64,000 nt of DNA, taken from the NCBI GenBank assembly GCA_003990705.1, contig AP018318.1, forward strand, positions 4,467,501-4,531,500, in the 5' to 3' direction. The position numbers and the translations under genes are program-made. Every line of letters starts with the position of its first letter. The stretch's first letter is position 1. This DNA comes from Nostoc sp. HK-01 (lineage in GTDB: Bacteria; Cyanobacteriota; Cyanobacteriia; Cyanobacteriales; Nostocaceae). Positions 35,620 to 44,495 of the stretch are shown one piece after another. Under the pieces are notes generated by a model. That model was not told the origin of the DNA. It did no database searches and was given only the letters and a program-made list of their open reading frames with translations.

Positions 35620-36318
35620 TCACATTGACTCGACAAAAGCAGCACCAAAGCGATAGCCTTTACCATAAACCGTGTGAATCAAAGTAGTTTCTTTACCTAC
35701 CTCGATCTTCCGGCGCAACAGGCGAATTAATGCTGCTATGACGTTGCTACTTGGTTGTTCTTCATCTTGCCATAGATGTTCCATGATTTGAACATGAGTT
35801 AGCAACTGTCCTGTGTGTTCCATAAAATATTGCAGCAGTTGGCTTTCTTTTTGCGATAGTTCAATAATGCGTCCTTGACGGTAAGCTACTTGGTTGTCGC
35901 AATCAAGTTCTAAATCAGCAACAACCAGCCTTCCTGGAGTCGTTTCATAGGTTTGGGAACCACTACGACGCAATAAAGCCCGGACTCGTGCTAACAATTC
36001 TCGTAATTCAAACGGTTTGACTAAATAATCATCTGCACCAGCATCTAAACCTTGCACGCGATCGTCTAAAGTATCTTTGGCAGTGAGAAACAGCACAGGT
36101 GTATTTTTGCCTTGTCGTCGCAATTCGTGGCAAATCTCTAACCCGGTTTTTCCTGGTAACATCCAATCTAAAATTAGTAAGTCATAATTACTGGCTGTTG
36201 CCAGTTGACTACCATTCGTCCCATCATAAGCTGCATCTACGGTGTAACCTTCACGGGTTAACACGCGACTTAAGGGGTCAGTTAATTCTACTTCATCGTC
36301 AACTAATAAAATTCTCAT
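35620..36318 (-). CDS. OmpR-family response regulator
   Basis: A receiver-plus-winged-helix regulator of 232 residues. The receiver starts MRILLVDDEVEL, has the phosphoacceptor Asp in LLILDWMLPG and the Lys in DYLVKPFELRELL. The C-terminal domain has ELSQKESQLLQYFMEHTG, VIAALIRLLRRKIE and TVYGKGYRFG. I start at ATG 36318; 41 codons of upstream open frame lack any homology. No kinase is adjacent on this strand. It diverges from hisG, 76 bp between starts. It resembles RppA-type regulators and the 58770-59450 protein. Confidence 0.9.
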   Translation of the reverse strand: MRILLVDDEVELTDPLSRVLTREGYTVDAAYDGTNGSQLATASNYDLLILDWMLPGKTGLEICHELRRQGKNTPVLFLTAKDTLDDRVQGLDAGADDYLVKPFELRELLARVRALLRRSGSQTYETTPGRLVVADLELDCDNQVAYRQGRIIELSQKESQLLQYFMEHTGQLLTHVQIMEHLWQDEEQPSSNVIAALIRLLRRKIEVGKETTLIHTVYGKGYRFGAAFVESM

Positions 36319-36394
36319 GCTGCTTATGGTAAGCAATCGAGATATTCTCAATAATAAATGAACTGCCAACACGCTAAGGATATCAAGAAAAAGA

Positions 36395-37039
36395 ATGTTG
36401 ACTGTTGCACTACCGAAAGGGGAACTACTAAAAAATAGCATCCGCCTGTTGCAATCTGTAGGATTAGATTTTAGTGCTTTTTTAGATTCTGGAAATCGCC
36501 AACTTCAGATTCTTGATGCTAGTGGACAAGCTAAGGGTTTGTTGGTACGCGCACAGGATGTACCTGTCTATGTAGAATATGGTCAGGCACAGTTGGGGAT
36601 TGTTGGTTACGATGTGTTGCGAGAGAAACAGCCACAGGTTGCACATTTGGTTGATTTACAATTTGGCTATTGTCGCATGTCAGTGGCAGTTAAAGCATCA
36701 AGTCCTTACAAATCACCTTTAGATTTCTCACCGCATTGTCGAATTGCTTCTAAGTATGTCAATTGTGCTAGAGAATATTTCCAAAGCCTAGATTTACCTG
36801 TAGAAATAGTGCCATTGTCCGGTTCAGTGGAACTTGGCCCAATTACAGGAATGTCAGAAGCAATTGTAGACTTGGTTTCTACGGGGCGGACTCTGCGGGA
36901 AAATGGTCTAATTGAGCTTGAAACTTTGTATCACAGTACAGCGCGGTTGATTGGACATCCTTTAAGTTATCGCATCAATACAGGTAATCTGTGCGAATTG
37001 AGCGCGAAATTGCGAGAGGCGGCTTTGGTGGGGGTTTAG
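36395..37039 (+). CDS. hisG: ATP phosphoribosyltransferase, short form
   Basis: A 214-residue enzyme for the first step of histidine synthesis, joining ATP and PRPP. It starts [19 protein letters not shown] and has [18 protein letters not shown], and the PRPP loop [26 protein letters not shown] split over the end. It stops after [15 protein letters not shown] plus a short tail, so it lacks the regulatory C-terminal domain of the long form. Short HisG needs HisZ as regulatory partner; HisZ is not in this window. Cotranscription with anything nearby is not evident. Confidence 0.95.
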   Translation: MLTVALPKGELLKNSIRLLQSVGLDFSAFLDSGNRQLQILDASGQAKGLLVRAQDVPVYVEYGQAQLGIVGYDVLREKQPQVAHLVDLQFGYCRMSVAVKASSPYKSPLDFSPHCRIASKYVNCAREYFQSLDLPVEIVPLSGSVELGPITGMSEAIVDLVSTGRTLRENGLIELETLYHSTARLIGHPLSYRINTGNLCELSAKLREAALVGV

Positions 37040-37285
37040 AAGTTTAGAGGGTTAGGGTGTGGGATTTTCTTACCTAGTTTCTATTGCCCATTCCCTACTC
37101 CCTAATTTATTGCGTCTACACTAGAATTATGCCCAATTTTAAAGTATGGGGCGATCGCTTTCTTGTTTACAACCCAAAAATCTCAACCAACTCTGCTGAA
37201 AAGTCAGAGTTAGTTAACTGATTATAAAAAAACACATTTTTCAAAACTTTTAATCCAACCTTTTTTAAGCTTTTCCCAAAAATTA

Positions 37286-39520
37286 ATGCCAGATGAATCT
37301 TATAATCACGAACAGGCGAGGCTAGAAGCCCTGCGCCGATATCAGATTTTAGATACTGAACCAGAGCAAGCCTACGATAATCTTGCCCGATTAGCGGCCT
37401 TTATTTGTGGTAGTTCTATCGCTTTGGTAAATTTCATTGATGAAGACCGTCAATGGTTTAAAGCCAAACTTGGTTTAGATGCGTCAGAAATGCCTCGAAA
37501 TGTGGGATTATCGTATCTTTGCTTAGAACGCAAGGAAGTTGTAGTTGTAAAAGATACATTGGAAAATCAAGAATATGCTGTTAATCCCGCAGTAACTGGC
37601 TATCCATATATCCGGTTTTATGCAGGTGTACCTTTGATTTCTCCAGACGGACAGATATTAGGAACTCTGTGTGCAATTGACCCAGCACCACGGGAACTAA
37701 ACCAACAACAAGTAGAGGCGCTATTAGCTTTAGGTCGTCAGGTAATTAGTCAGTTAGAACTGAGGCGGAATTTAGCCGAAAGGCAGCAAACTGAGGCTTT
37801 TTTGCGGGAAAGTGACCAACGGCTGAAGTTAGCATTACAGGCGGCTAAACTTGGTTCTTGGCAACTCAACCTCAAAACATGGGAATTATCAGCTTCTAGT
37901 CAGTGCTATCTCAACTTTGGTCTGGCTTCAGAAACCGAGTTCACCTACAATACGCTATTGGAATGTATTTATCCTGACGATCGCTCGAATATGCAGGAGC
38001 GTGTCAGACAAGCTATAGAAAATCACGGCGATTATGAAGCAGAATATCGCTGCATTTGGCCGAATGATAACAGTATTCATTGGATATTAGCACGGGGTAC
38101 TGTCATCTACGATAGTGAAAATCAGCCAATACGGATAATTGGTGTGACTCTAGATGTCACTGACCGCAAGCAAGCAGAAGAAGAACTCAAAAGGCAGAAT
38201 TTGCGATCGCAATTATTTGCCGAAATCACCCTCAAAATTCGAGAATCGTTACAATTAGAAGAAATTCTGCAAACGACAGTTCAAGAAGTTCAAAAACTGC
38301 TGCACGCTGACCGAGTATTGATTTTTCAGCTTTGGCCTGATGGTTCAGGCACAGTAGTAAAAGAAGCCGTTTTACCAGGTTGGCCTGTGGTTTTAGGAAA
38401 AAACATTCTTGACCCTTGTGTTCAACAAGATTACGTAGAAAAGTATCGTCAAGGACGCATCAGTGCAATTTTCGATATTGAAAAAGCTGATATCCAAGAC
38501 TGTCATCGAGAATTTCTCCAACAGTTTGGTGTCAAGGCGAACCTCGTAGTGCCAATTCTAATTCGAGATGGGATTTGGGGCTTATTGATTGCTCATCAAT
38601 GCGCTCACCCCCGCCACTGGACAAACTTTGAAACCCAATTATTGCTACAGTTAGCCAATCAAATTGGCATAGCTTTATCCCAAGCGCAACTTTTAGAACA
38701 AGAAACCCGCCATGTTCAAGAATTAGCACGTTCCAATTCGGAATTGGAACAGTTCGCCTATGTAGCTTCTCATGATTTGCAAGAACCGTTGCGGATGGTG
38801 ACAAGTTATTTACAGCTACTAGAGAGGAAATACAGTAACCAACTCGATGCAACTGCGGATCAGTTTATCAACTATGCCGTAGATGGAGCGCGGCGGATGC
38901 AAAGCCTGATCAACGACTTGTTAAATTATTCACGAGTGACGACACGCGGACAACCTTTTGTGCAAGTTGATTGTGCAGAAATTTTACAGCAGGCGATCGC
39001 TAACCTAAAATTTGCTATAGAAGATAGTGGCGCAGAAATTACATATAATCATTTACCAATAATCACAGCCGATCCCATACAACTAACACAAGTCTTGCAA
39101 AACCTCATCGCTAACGCCATTAAATTCCGCAGAGAAATACCACCACAGATTCATATTGAGGCTGTGAGAGCAGACGAAGTAGGGGAGCAAGAAAGCAGGG
39201 GAAAATATACTACTCAAAACTCAATTACTCCCCACGGGCTGAACGCCCCGCTACCGCTAACAGCACTCCCCACTCAAAATGAATGGCTATTCTCTGTCAG
39301 AGATAATGGAATTGGCTTAGAAGCACAGTACGCTGAACGTATTTTTGTCATTTTTCAGCGCCTACATGGTAGAAGTAAGTACCCAGGTACTGGTATTGGT
39401 TTAGCAATTTGTAAGAAAATCATAGAACGCCACGGCGGACATATCTGGGTTGAGTCAGAACCGGGTCAAGGCTCGAACTTCTGTTTCACAATTCCAGATC
39501 AAGCAGGTCAACAATCGTGA
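37286..39520 (+). CDS. Sensor histidine kinase: GAF-PAS-GAF (cyanobacteriochrome-like)-HisKA
   Basis: A 744-residue soluble kinase. GAF 1 spans about 1-160, PAS about 172-300 (ending [18 protein letters not shown]), GAF 2 about 310-470, HisKA with His496 in [13 protein letters not shown], and the ATPase to the end ([27 protein letters not shown]). GAF 2 has features of a bilin-binding cyanobacteriochrome: Cys406-His407 in [20 protein letters not shown] and a DPCV motif (376-379) like the DXCF motif of two-cysteine types. So it may sense light. A segment rich in Gln/Pro at about 630-670 interrupts the ATPase domain. It overlaps or abuts the response regulator gene after it, with which it should form a phosphorelay. 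Confidence 0.88.
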   Translation: MPDESYNHEQARLEALRRYQILDTEPEQAYDNLARLAAFICGSSIALVNFIDEDRQWFKAKLGLDASEMPRNVGLSYLCLERKEVVVVKDTLENQEYAVNPAVTGYPYIRFYAGVPLISPDGQILGTLCAIDPAPRELNQQQVEALLALGRQVISQLELRRNLAERQQTEAFLRESDQRLKLALQAAKLGSWQLNLKTWELSASSQCYLNFGLASETEFTYNTLLECIYPDDRSNMQERVRQAIENHGDYEAEYRCIWPNDNSIHWILARGTVIYDSENQPIRIIGVTLDVTDRKQAEEELKRQNLRSQLFAEITLKIRESLQLEEILQTTVQEVQKLLHADRVLIFQLWPDGSGTVVKEAVLPGWPVVLGKNILDPCVQQDYVEKYRQGRISAIFDIEKADIQDCHREFLQQFGVKANLVVPILIRDGIWGLLIAHQCAHPRHWTNFETQLLLQLANQIGIALSQAQLLEQETRHVQELARSNSELEQFAYVASHDLQEPLRMVTSYLQLLERKYSNQLDATADQFINYAVDGARRMQSLINDLLNYSRVTTRGQPFVQVDCAEILQQAIANLKFAIEDSGAEITYNHLPIITADPIQLTQVLQNLIANAIKFRREIPPQIHIEAVRADEVGEQESRGKYTTQNSITPHGLNAPLPLTALPTQNEWLFSVRDNGIGLEAQYAERIFVIFQRLHGRSKYPGTGIGLAICKKIIERHGGHIWVESEPGQGSNFCFTIPDQAGQQS

Positions 39521-39537
39521 ATAATAGACCAATAATT

Positions 39538-39963
39538 ATGCCAATTGAGGTTTTGTTAGTCGAAGATAATCCTGGCGATGCTGAACTTACACGCATTGCT
39601 CTCCAAGATAGCAAAATCTCAATTAACCTGAATATTGTAGAAGATGGCGTAGAGGCAATGGCATTTTTACGCAAGCAGGACAACTATGCTAAAAAACCTC
39701 ATCCTGATATTGTCTTGTTAGATTTAAACTTACCCAGAAAAGATGGGCGAGAAGTACTCGCAGAAATTAAATCTGATGACAATCTCAAACGGATTCCTGT
39801 CGTTGTGCTGACCACTTCTCAGTCAGAAGAAGATATACTTAAAGCTTATAACTTAGCTGCTAATTGTTATATCACCAAGCCAGTAGATTTTGATCAATTC
39901 GTTAAAATTGTACAATCCATAGAAAATTTCTGGTTTGCGATCGTAAAACTGCCGCCGGAGTAA
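39538..39963 (+). CDS. Rcp1-like single-domain response regulator
   Basis: A receiver-only protein of 141 residues (148 if it starts at GTG 39517, which overlaps the kinase stop as GTGA and has AGG 9 nt upstream). It begins IEVLLVEDNPGDAELTRIAL, has the Asp in VLLDLNLPRKDG and the Lys in CYITKPVDFDQF. This is the type that pairs with cyanobacterial phytochrome and light kinases such as Cph1. It sits between two kinases in one operon and would carry phosphate from either. Confidence 0.9.
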   Translation: MPIEVLLVEDNPGDAELTRIALQDSKISINLNIVEDGVEAMAFLRKQDNYAKKPHPDIVLLDLNLPRKDGREVLAEIKSDDNLKRIPVVVLTTSQSEEDILKAYNLAANCYITKPVDFDQFVKIVQSIENFWFAIVKLPPE

Positions 39964-39968
39964 GGGAT

Positions 39969-42236
39969 ATGGCAGGAGAATTAATAAAAGTCTTATTAGT
40001 AGAAGATAACCCTGGAGATGTTTTTCTCTTACAGGAGTTATTAAAAGAAATTAATACTGTAAAAGTAGAGTTGTATCCCGTTGAGCAATTGTCAGCAGCG
40101 CTCAAGTTGTTAGCGCAAGATAATTTTGATTTGATGTTGCTAGACCTATCTTTACCTGACAGTCAAGGTATTGACACCTTTGTTAAGGCTACCAGCCAAG
40201 CAAAAGCTACGCCAATTATTGTCCTAACAGGCTTAGATGATGAAACTTTAGCACTCCGTGCTATGCAAGAAGGAGCGCAAGATTATTTAGTCAAAGGAAA
40301 AGTAACTGGTGATTTGTTAGTGCGTTCAATGCGCTATGCGATTGAGCGTCAACGCATTGAACATGCCCTACGTCAAAGCGAGGAAAGATTTCGCGTAGCC
40401 CTGAAAAATTCACCGATTTTCGTTTTCAATCAAGATAGAGAGTTACGTTACACCTGGGTTTATAACTCTATTTCTGGGTGGACAACACAAGATATGTTGG
40501 GCAAACACGACTCAGAACTGCTCCCAGATGAAGATGCTCAAAATTTGACCACTATTAAAAATAGTGTACTAACTACAGGTATAGGTACCAGAGCAGAAGT
40601 AGCCTTAACTACTCCTCAAGGCGTTCGCTATTATGACTTGACTGTTGAGCCATTGCAGAATGAATCACAAGATATTGTGGGGATCACTTGCGCTAGTATC
40701 GACATCAGTGAAAACAAACAAGCTGAAGCAAAAATCCGCGAACAAGCCGCATTATTAGACATTACCACTGATGCTATTTGTGTGCGCGATTTAGAAAATA
40801 AAATTCTTTTTTGGAACAAAGGCGCAGAAAATCTTTATGGTTGGCAAGCATCAGAGGCTTGGGGTAAAAATGTCAGTGAGTTATTATTTGATGAGTCTTG
40901 TCCAGAATTTGAAGCAGCTTGGTTAAACGTTATCAGCAAAGGTAAGTGGCAAGGTGAATTAACTAAACGCACTAAAACAGGCAAAGAAGTATTAGTTGCT
41001 AGTCGCTGGAGTTTAGTCCGTGATTCCCACGCAAAACCCCAATCAATTCTCACTGTTGATACAGATATTACTGAGAAACAACACTTAGAAGCGCAGTTAT
41101 TTCGCGCCCAACGAATGGAAAGCATTGGGACTTTAGCCAGCGGTATCGCCCACGACCTCAACAATATCCTTACGCCGATTTTAGCGGGAGCGCAACTATT
41201 ACCGCTGAAATTTCCTGATGCTGATGAGCGAACCCAACATTTATTAGAAATTTTAGAAATTAATGCCAAACGAGGTGCAGATTTAGTTAAACAAGTATTA
41301 TCGTTTGCACGGGGTGTTGAAGGTCATCGCATCAATTTACAACCTAGACACTTAATTGTGGAAGTTTCCAAGATTTTAAAAGAGACTATACCAAAATCTG
41401 TTGAGGTTCGCCTTGACTTATCACCTGAATTGTGGATAGTTTCGGGAGATAGTACCCAACTCCATCAAGTGCTGATGAATCTCTGCGTCAATGCCCGTGA
41501 TGCGATGCCTGATGGTGGTACTTTAACTATTACGGCTGAAAATTTGTTAATTGACGAAAATTATGCCCGGATGAATTTAGATGCTAAAGTCGGCCCATAC
41601 ATAGTGATTAGTGTCTGCGATACTGGGATTGGCATTCCAGAGGAAATTTTAGATCGAATTTTTGAGCCATTTTTCACAACTAAAGCGGTAGGACAAGGTA
41701 CAGGTTTAGGACTTTCCACAGTTTTGGGAATTCTCAAAAGTCATGGTGGCTTTGTGAGTGTAGAAAGTCAAGTAGCAAATGGCACTTGCTTTCGGGTTTA
41801 TTTACCAGCAGTAGGTGAACAAGAAACCTTTTACCAAGAAGAAGTGACATTGCAAGTAGGTCATGGAGAATTAATTTTGATAGTGGATGATGAACCCTCA
41901 ATTCAGGAGATTACGAGAACATCTCTAGAAACTCATGACTACAAAACTTTAATTGCCAGCGATGGCATTGAAGCGATCGCTCAATATGCCAAAAATGCCG
42001 ATAAAATTAGTGTCGTCCTCATGGATATTATGTTGCCCTCATTAGATGGGGTAACTGCAATCCGGACTTTACAAAAAATTAACCCCAAAGTCAAAGTTAT
42101 TGCCACAAGCGGACTCATGCCTAAAGATAAATTGGCAGAGATTATGAAAATGGGGGTCAATAAATTTTTATCTAAACCCTACACGGTGAATGAATTATTA
42201 CTTAGTTTGCAAGAAATTATCAGCGAAGTTGGTTAA
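39969..42236 (+). CDS. Hybrid histidine kinase: REC-PAS-PAS-HisKA-ATPase-REC
   Basis: A 755-residue protein starting 5 bp after the Rcp1-like gene. Receiver 1 spans about 5-125 (VLLVEDNPGDVFLLQELL; Asp59 in LMLLDLSLPD). Two PAS domains follow (about 138-262 and 263-385). The HisKA box is LASGIAHDLNNILTPI, with the ATPase boxes NLCVNARDAMPDGG, DTGIGIPEE and GTGLGLSTVLGI. Receiver 2 (about 635-750) has ILIVDDEPSIQE and VVLMDIMLPS. Receivers at both ends suggest it takes a signal from the upstream kinase and passes it on. No membrane segment is present. Confidence 0.9.
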   Translation: MAGELIKVLLVEDNPGDVFLLQELLKEINTVKVELYPVEQLSAALKLLAQDNFDLMLLDLSLPDSQGIDTFVKATSQAKATPIIVLTGLDDETLALRAMQEGAQDYLVKGKVTGDLLVRSMRYAIERQRIEHALRQSEERFRVALKNSPIFVFNQDRELRYTWVYNSISGWTTQDMLGKHDSELLPDEDAQNLTTIKNSVLTTGIGTRAEVALTTPQGVRYYDLTVEPLQNESQDIVGITCASIDISENKQAEAKIREQAALLDITTDAICVRDLENKILFWNKGAENLYGWQASEAWGKNVSELLFDESCPEFEAAWLNVISKGKWQGELTKRTKTGKEVLVASRWSLVRDSHAKPQSILTVDTDITEKQHLEAQLFRAQRMESIGTLASGIAHDLNNILTPILAGAQLLPLKFPDADERTQHLLEILEINAKRGADLVKQVLSFARGVEGHRINLQPRHLIVEVSKILKETIPKSVEVRLDLSPELWIVSGDSTQLHQVLMNLCVNARDAMPDGGTLTITAENLLIDENYARMNLDAKVGPYIVISVCDTGIGIPEEILDRIFEPFFTTKAVGQGTGLGLSTVLGILKSHGGFVSVESQVANGTCFRVYLPAVGEQETFYQEEVTLQVGHGELILIVDDEPSIQEITRTSLETHDYKTLIASDGIEAIAQYAKNADKISVVLMDIMLPSLDGVTAIRTLQKINPKVKVIATSGLMPKDKLAEIMKMGVNKFLSKPYTVNELLLSLQEIISEVG

Positions 42237-42308
42237 TAGTCAATGGTCATTTGTTATGAATTTTTCTTTCCTACACCCCTACACTCTTAAACCCTTATAC
42301 CTTTTCTA

Positions 42309-43313
42309 CTAAGTCTTACCACTGCCAATCAAATATAACAGCGCCATCCTTACGGCTACACCGCTGGTAACTTGTGACTGAATCAAGCTAAACTCTGGGT
42401 CATCCATTAAATCAGAGCTAATTTCCACACCGCGATTCACGGGGCCGGGGTGTAAAACTTTAACGTTAGAGTTGCACAGTTGTAATTTTTGCCGGGTAAT
42501 GCCAAATAACTGATGATATTCTCGCAAACTGGGGAGTAAATGGGCTGTCATCCGTTCTTTTTGTAGACGCAAAGTCATGACAAAATCAGCGTCTTGCAAG
42601 GCTGGCTCTAATTGCCAGTGTAAAAATAATTGCCCATTTAAGGTGTCTGTTTTCTCACTATATATATACTCAGCAAATAATTTGGGTAAAAGTGTAGGTG
42701 GTGCAGCGAGATGCACTTGTGCGCCACTGGCAATTAAACTCCAAATATTCGATCGCGCTACACGAGAATGTAAAATATCCCCAACGATCGCAATTTTTTT
42801 CCCAGCCAACATTTCTATATTCGGGCGATCGCGGTCAATTAAAGTACAAATTGTAAATAAGTCAAGCAATGCTTGGGAAGGATGTTCATGTTGACCATCA
42901 CCAGCATTCAACACACTAACTCGCACACCCAAACGATCCATTTCTTGGGCGATCGCATTTGGTACACCTGCTTCTTTATGACGGATGACCATAATATCAG
43001 TACCCATCGCTAAATAAGTCTTAGCAGTATCCAGAATAGTCTCGCCCTTGGTCATTGAAGATGTCGAAGCCGCAAAATTTAAGGTATCTGCACTTAAACG
43101 TTTCGCCGCCAGTTCAAAACTACTGCGAGTCCGCGTAGAAGGTTCAAAAAATAAATTCGCCACCACCTGTCCTTGCAAGGTTGGTACTTTCTTTGTCCGT
43201 CGTGATAGCACTTCTTGAAAGCTGGCAGCAGTCTGTAAAACAGTATTGTATTCAGCAGGAGTAAAATCAGCTAGGGAAATTACGTGATGACGGTTCCAGG
43301 TGGTAGTAGGCAT
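42309..43313 (-). CDS. pyrB: Aspartate carbamoyltransferase catalytic chain
   Basis: Catalyses carbamoyl phosphate plus aspartate to carbamoyl aspartate, the committed step of pyrimidine synthesis. It has the carbamoyl-phosphate loop [19 protein letters not shown], the Lys loop [22 protein letters not shown], and RLQKERM and [11 protein letters not shown] near the end. I start at ATG 43313 ([14 protein letters not shown]), giving 334 residues; the 19 codons of open frame before it are encoded by a dispersed repeat and are probably not translated. No pyrI-type regulatory gene adjoins. Confidence 0.95.
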   Translation of the reverse strand: MPTTTWNRHHVISLADFTPAEYNTVLQTAASFQEVLSRRTKKVPTLQGQVVANLFFEPSTRTRSSFELAAKRLSADTLNFAASTSSMTKGETILDTAKTYLAMGTDIMVIRHKEAGVPNAIAQEMDRLGVRVSVLNAGDGQHEHPSQALLDLFTICTLIDRDRPNIEMLAGKKIAIVGDILHSRVARSNIWSLIASGAQVHLAAPPTLLPKLFAEYIYSEKTDTLNGQLFLHWQLEPALQDADFVMTLRLQKERMTAHLLPSLREYHQLFGITRQKLQLCNSNVKVLHPGPVNRGVEISSDLMDDPEFSLIQSQVTSGVAVRMALLYLIGSGKT

Positions 43314-43335
43314 AAACTGTGCGTTGCGGTGTAAA

Positions 43336-43374
43336 GATGCGTAGACGCGTAGCGGCTTGTCCGTAGACATCGCT
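43336..43374. repeat. Short dispersed palindromic repeat before pyrB
   Basis: GATGCGTAGACGCGTAGCGG followed by CTTGTCCGTAGACATCGC has the form of the GCGTAG-rich palindromic repeats scattered through Nostoc-like genomes. Its ends (GATGC.. and ..CATCGC) are partly inverted. It lies in the pyrB leader. Confidence 0.5.
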
Positions 43375-43509
43375 TCTCTACCAATATTTACTTTAAGTAT
43401 GCAGAGGTAATGATAGCACTTGATTTAAACATAAAGACCAATATCGTATGGCACTAAGTTGAGCAAAAACCTCGCATTTGGTTCTTGGTTGGGTGTATTT
43501 CCATAGAAA
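43375..43509. other. Spacer upstream of pyrB
   Basis: With the repeats on either side this makes a gene-free stretch of about 430 bp (43314-43740). I see AT-rich sequence likely to contain the pyrB promoter, without clear boxes. Confidence 0.35.
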
Positions 43510-43648
43510 TAACGCCTTGTGCAACTTTCTTTCAAACCTAACCCCCAACCCCTTCCCTACAAGGGAAGGGGAGCAAGAATCAAAGCCTCTCTCCGTTGCG
43601 GGGAGAGGAATGGAAGTGGGGTTGTAAAAATAACCTGCACATCGCGTG
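43510..43648 (-). repeat. MITE-like palindromic element, family 1, copy 3 (uninterrupted)
   Basis: 139 bp, in the opposite orientation to copies 1, 2 and 4. It begins TAACGCCTTGTGCAACTTTC, contains CCTTCCCTACAAGGGAAGG and CTCTCTCCGTTGCGGGGAGAG modules, and ends CTGCACATCGCGTGA. It serves as the uninterrupted reference for locating the 99-bp insertions in copies 2 and 4. Confidence 0.75.
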
Positions 43649-43740
43649 AAATAGGATTAATCGATGTTGAATTTTAGTGCTGCAAATTGCAATTAGTATA
43701 AGACAAAACTTCTCAAACTTAATCAGACAGAGCAGGAGTT

Positions 43741-44304
43741 ATGAAATTGCCAATATACCGACTGAGAAGAAAATTGATGTGGTTACTAGTGGGTTTGATT
43801 CTCGCTTTACTACTGACTATTCCTGTCAGACTAGCAATTGCTTACTACCAAACTCCTCAACCCCAAGCTATCCTAACCCTCGGTGGTGGCGCAAACCGAC
43901 AAGAGTTTACTGCCCAATTTGCTAAATTTTATCCAGGTATAAAAATTTGGGTTTCTTCTGGACTTCCTCCCCGCGAAGCACGAGTAATTTTTCATGCCGT
44001 AGGTATCACTGATGATAGATTTTACCTTGACTACCGTGCTACGGATACAGTAACTAACTTTACTACTTTAGTAGAAGTTTTCCAGCAGCAGCGCATACAA
44101 CATATATTCCTCATTACTTCTAAATTCCATTTGCCCAGAGCAAAGGCGATCGCTACTTTAGTTCTTGGTAGTCGAGGTATTGCTTTTACTCCTGTCTCTG
44201 TACCATCTGAAGCAAGTGAATTAGAATCTACTGACCGCACTCTTCGGGATATTGCTCGTTCCCTTCTTTGGATAGTTACAGGTTATACAGGAACCGAATT
44301 GTAA
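43741..44304 (+). CDS. YdcF/SanA-like DUF218 membrane protein
   Basis: A 187-residue protein with one N-terminal membrane helix (LMWLLVGLILALLLTIPV) after a basic start, so the domain faces the periplasm. The DUF218 core has AILTLGGGANRQEF, IKIWVSSGLPP, DYRATDTVTNFTTL and LITSKFHLPRAKAIA. E. coli ElyC and SanA of this family affect envelope and peptidoglycan or lipid carrier homeostasis. The ATG follows CAGGAGTT. It is convergent with the diheme gene. Confidence 0.82.
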   Translation: MKLPIYRLRRKLMWLLVGLILALLLTIPVRLAIAYYQTPQPQAILTLGGGANRQEFTAQFAKFYPGIKIWVSSGLPPREARVIFHAVGITDDRFYLDYRATDTVTNFTTLVEVFQQQRIQHIFLITSKFHLPRAKAIATLVLGSRGIAFTPVSVPSEASELESTDRTLRDIARSLLWIVTGYTGTEL

Positions 44305-44423
44305 ACATTAGTCAAACACACAAATTATACCAGGAGACATAAGGAAGAATCTTACTATTTCTGGCATTCAAGCTTTCAAGTTGTATTAACATATCTGACT
44401 ACGCTATATGACAGGTCAGAGAC

Positions 44424-44454
44424 AAAAAAAGAAGGGACGTTTTCAAAACGCCCC
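44424..44454 (-). terminator. Intrinsic terminator of the diheme oxidoreductase gene
   Basis: Read on the minus strand, GGGGCGTTTT and AAAACGTCCC form a stem with a one-base loop and one mismatch, followed by TTCTTTTTTT. It lies 42 nt after the stop codon at 44496. Confidence 0.75.
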
Positions 44455-44495
44455 TGTGTTCAATCTTCAAACACTAAATGTCAGATCAAGAAGCT

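Noticed and set aside
43314-43370. Longer pyrB start at 43370
   Set aside because: The extra 19 codons are encoded largely by a dispersed repeat, and the conserved N-terminus begins at the ATG at 43313.
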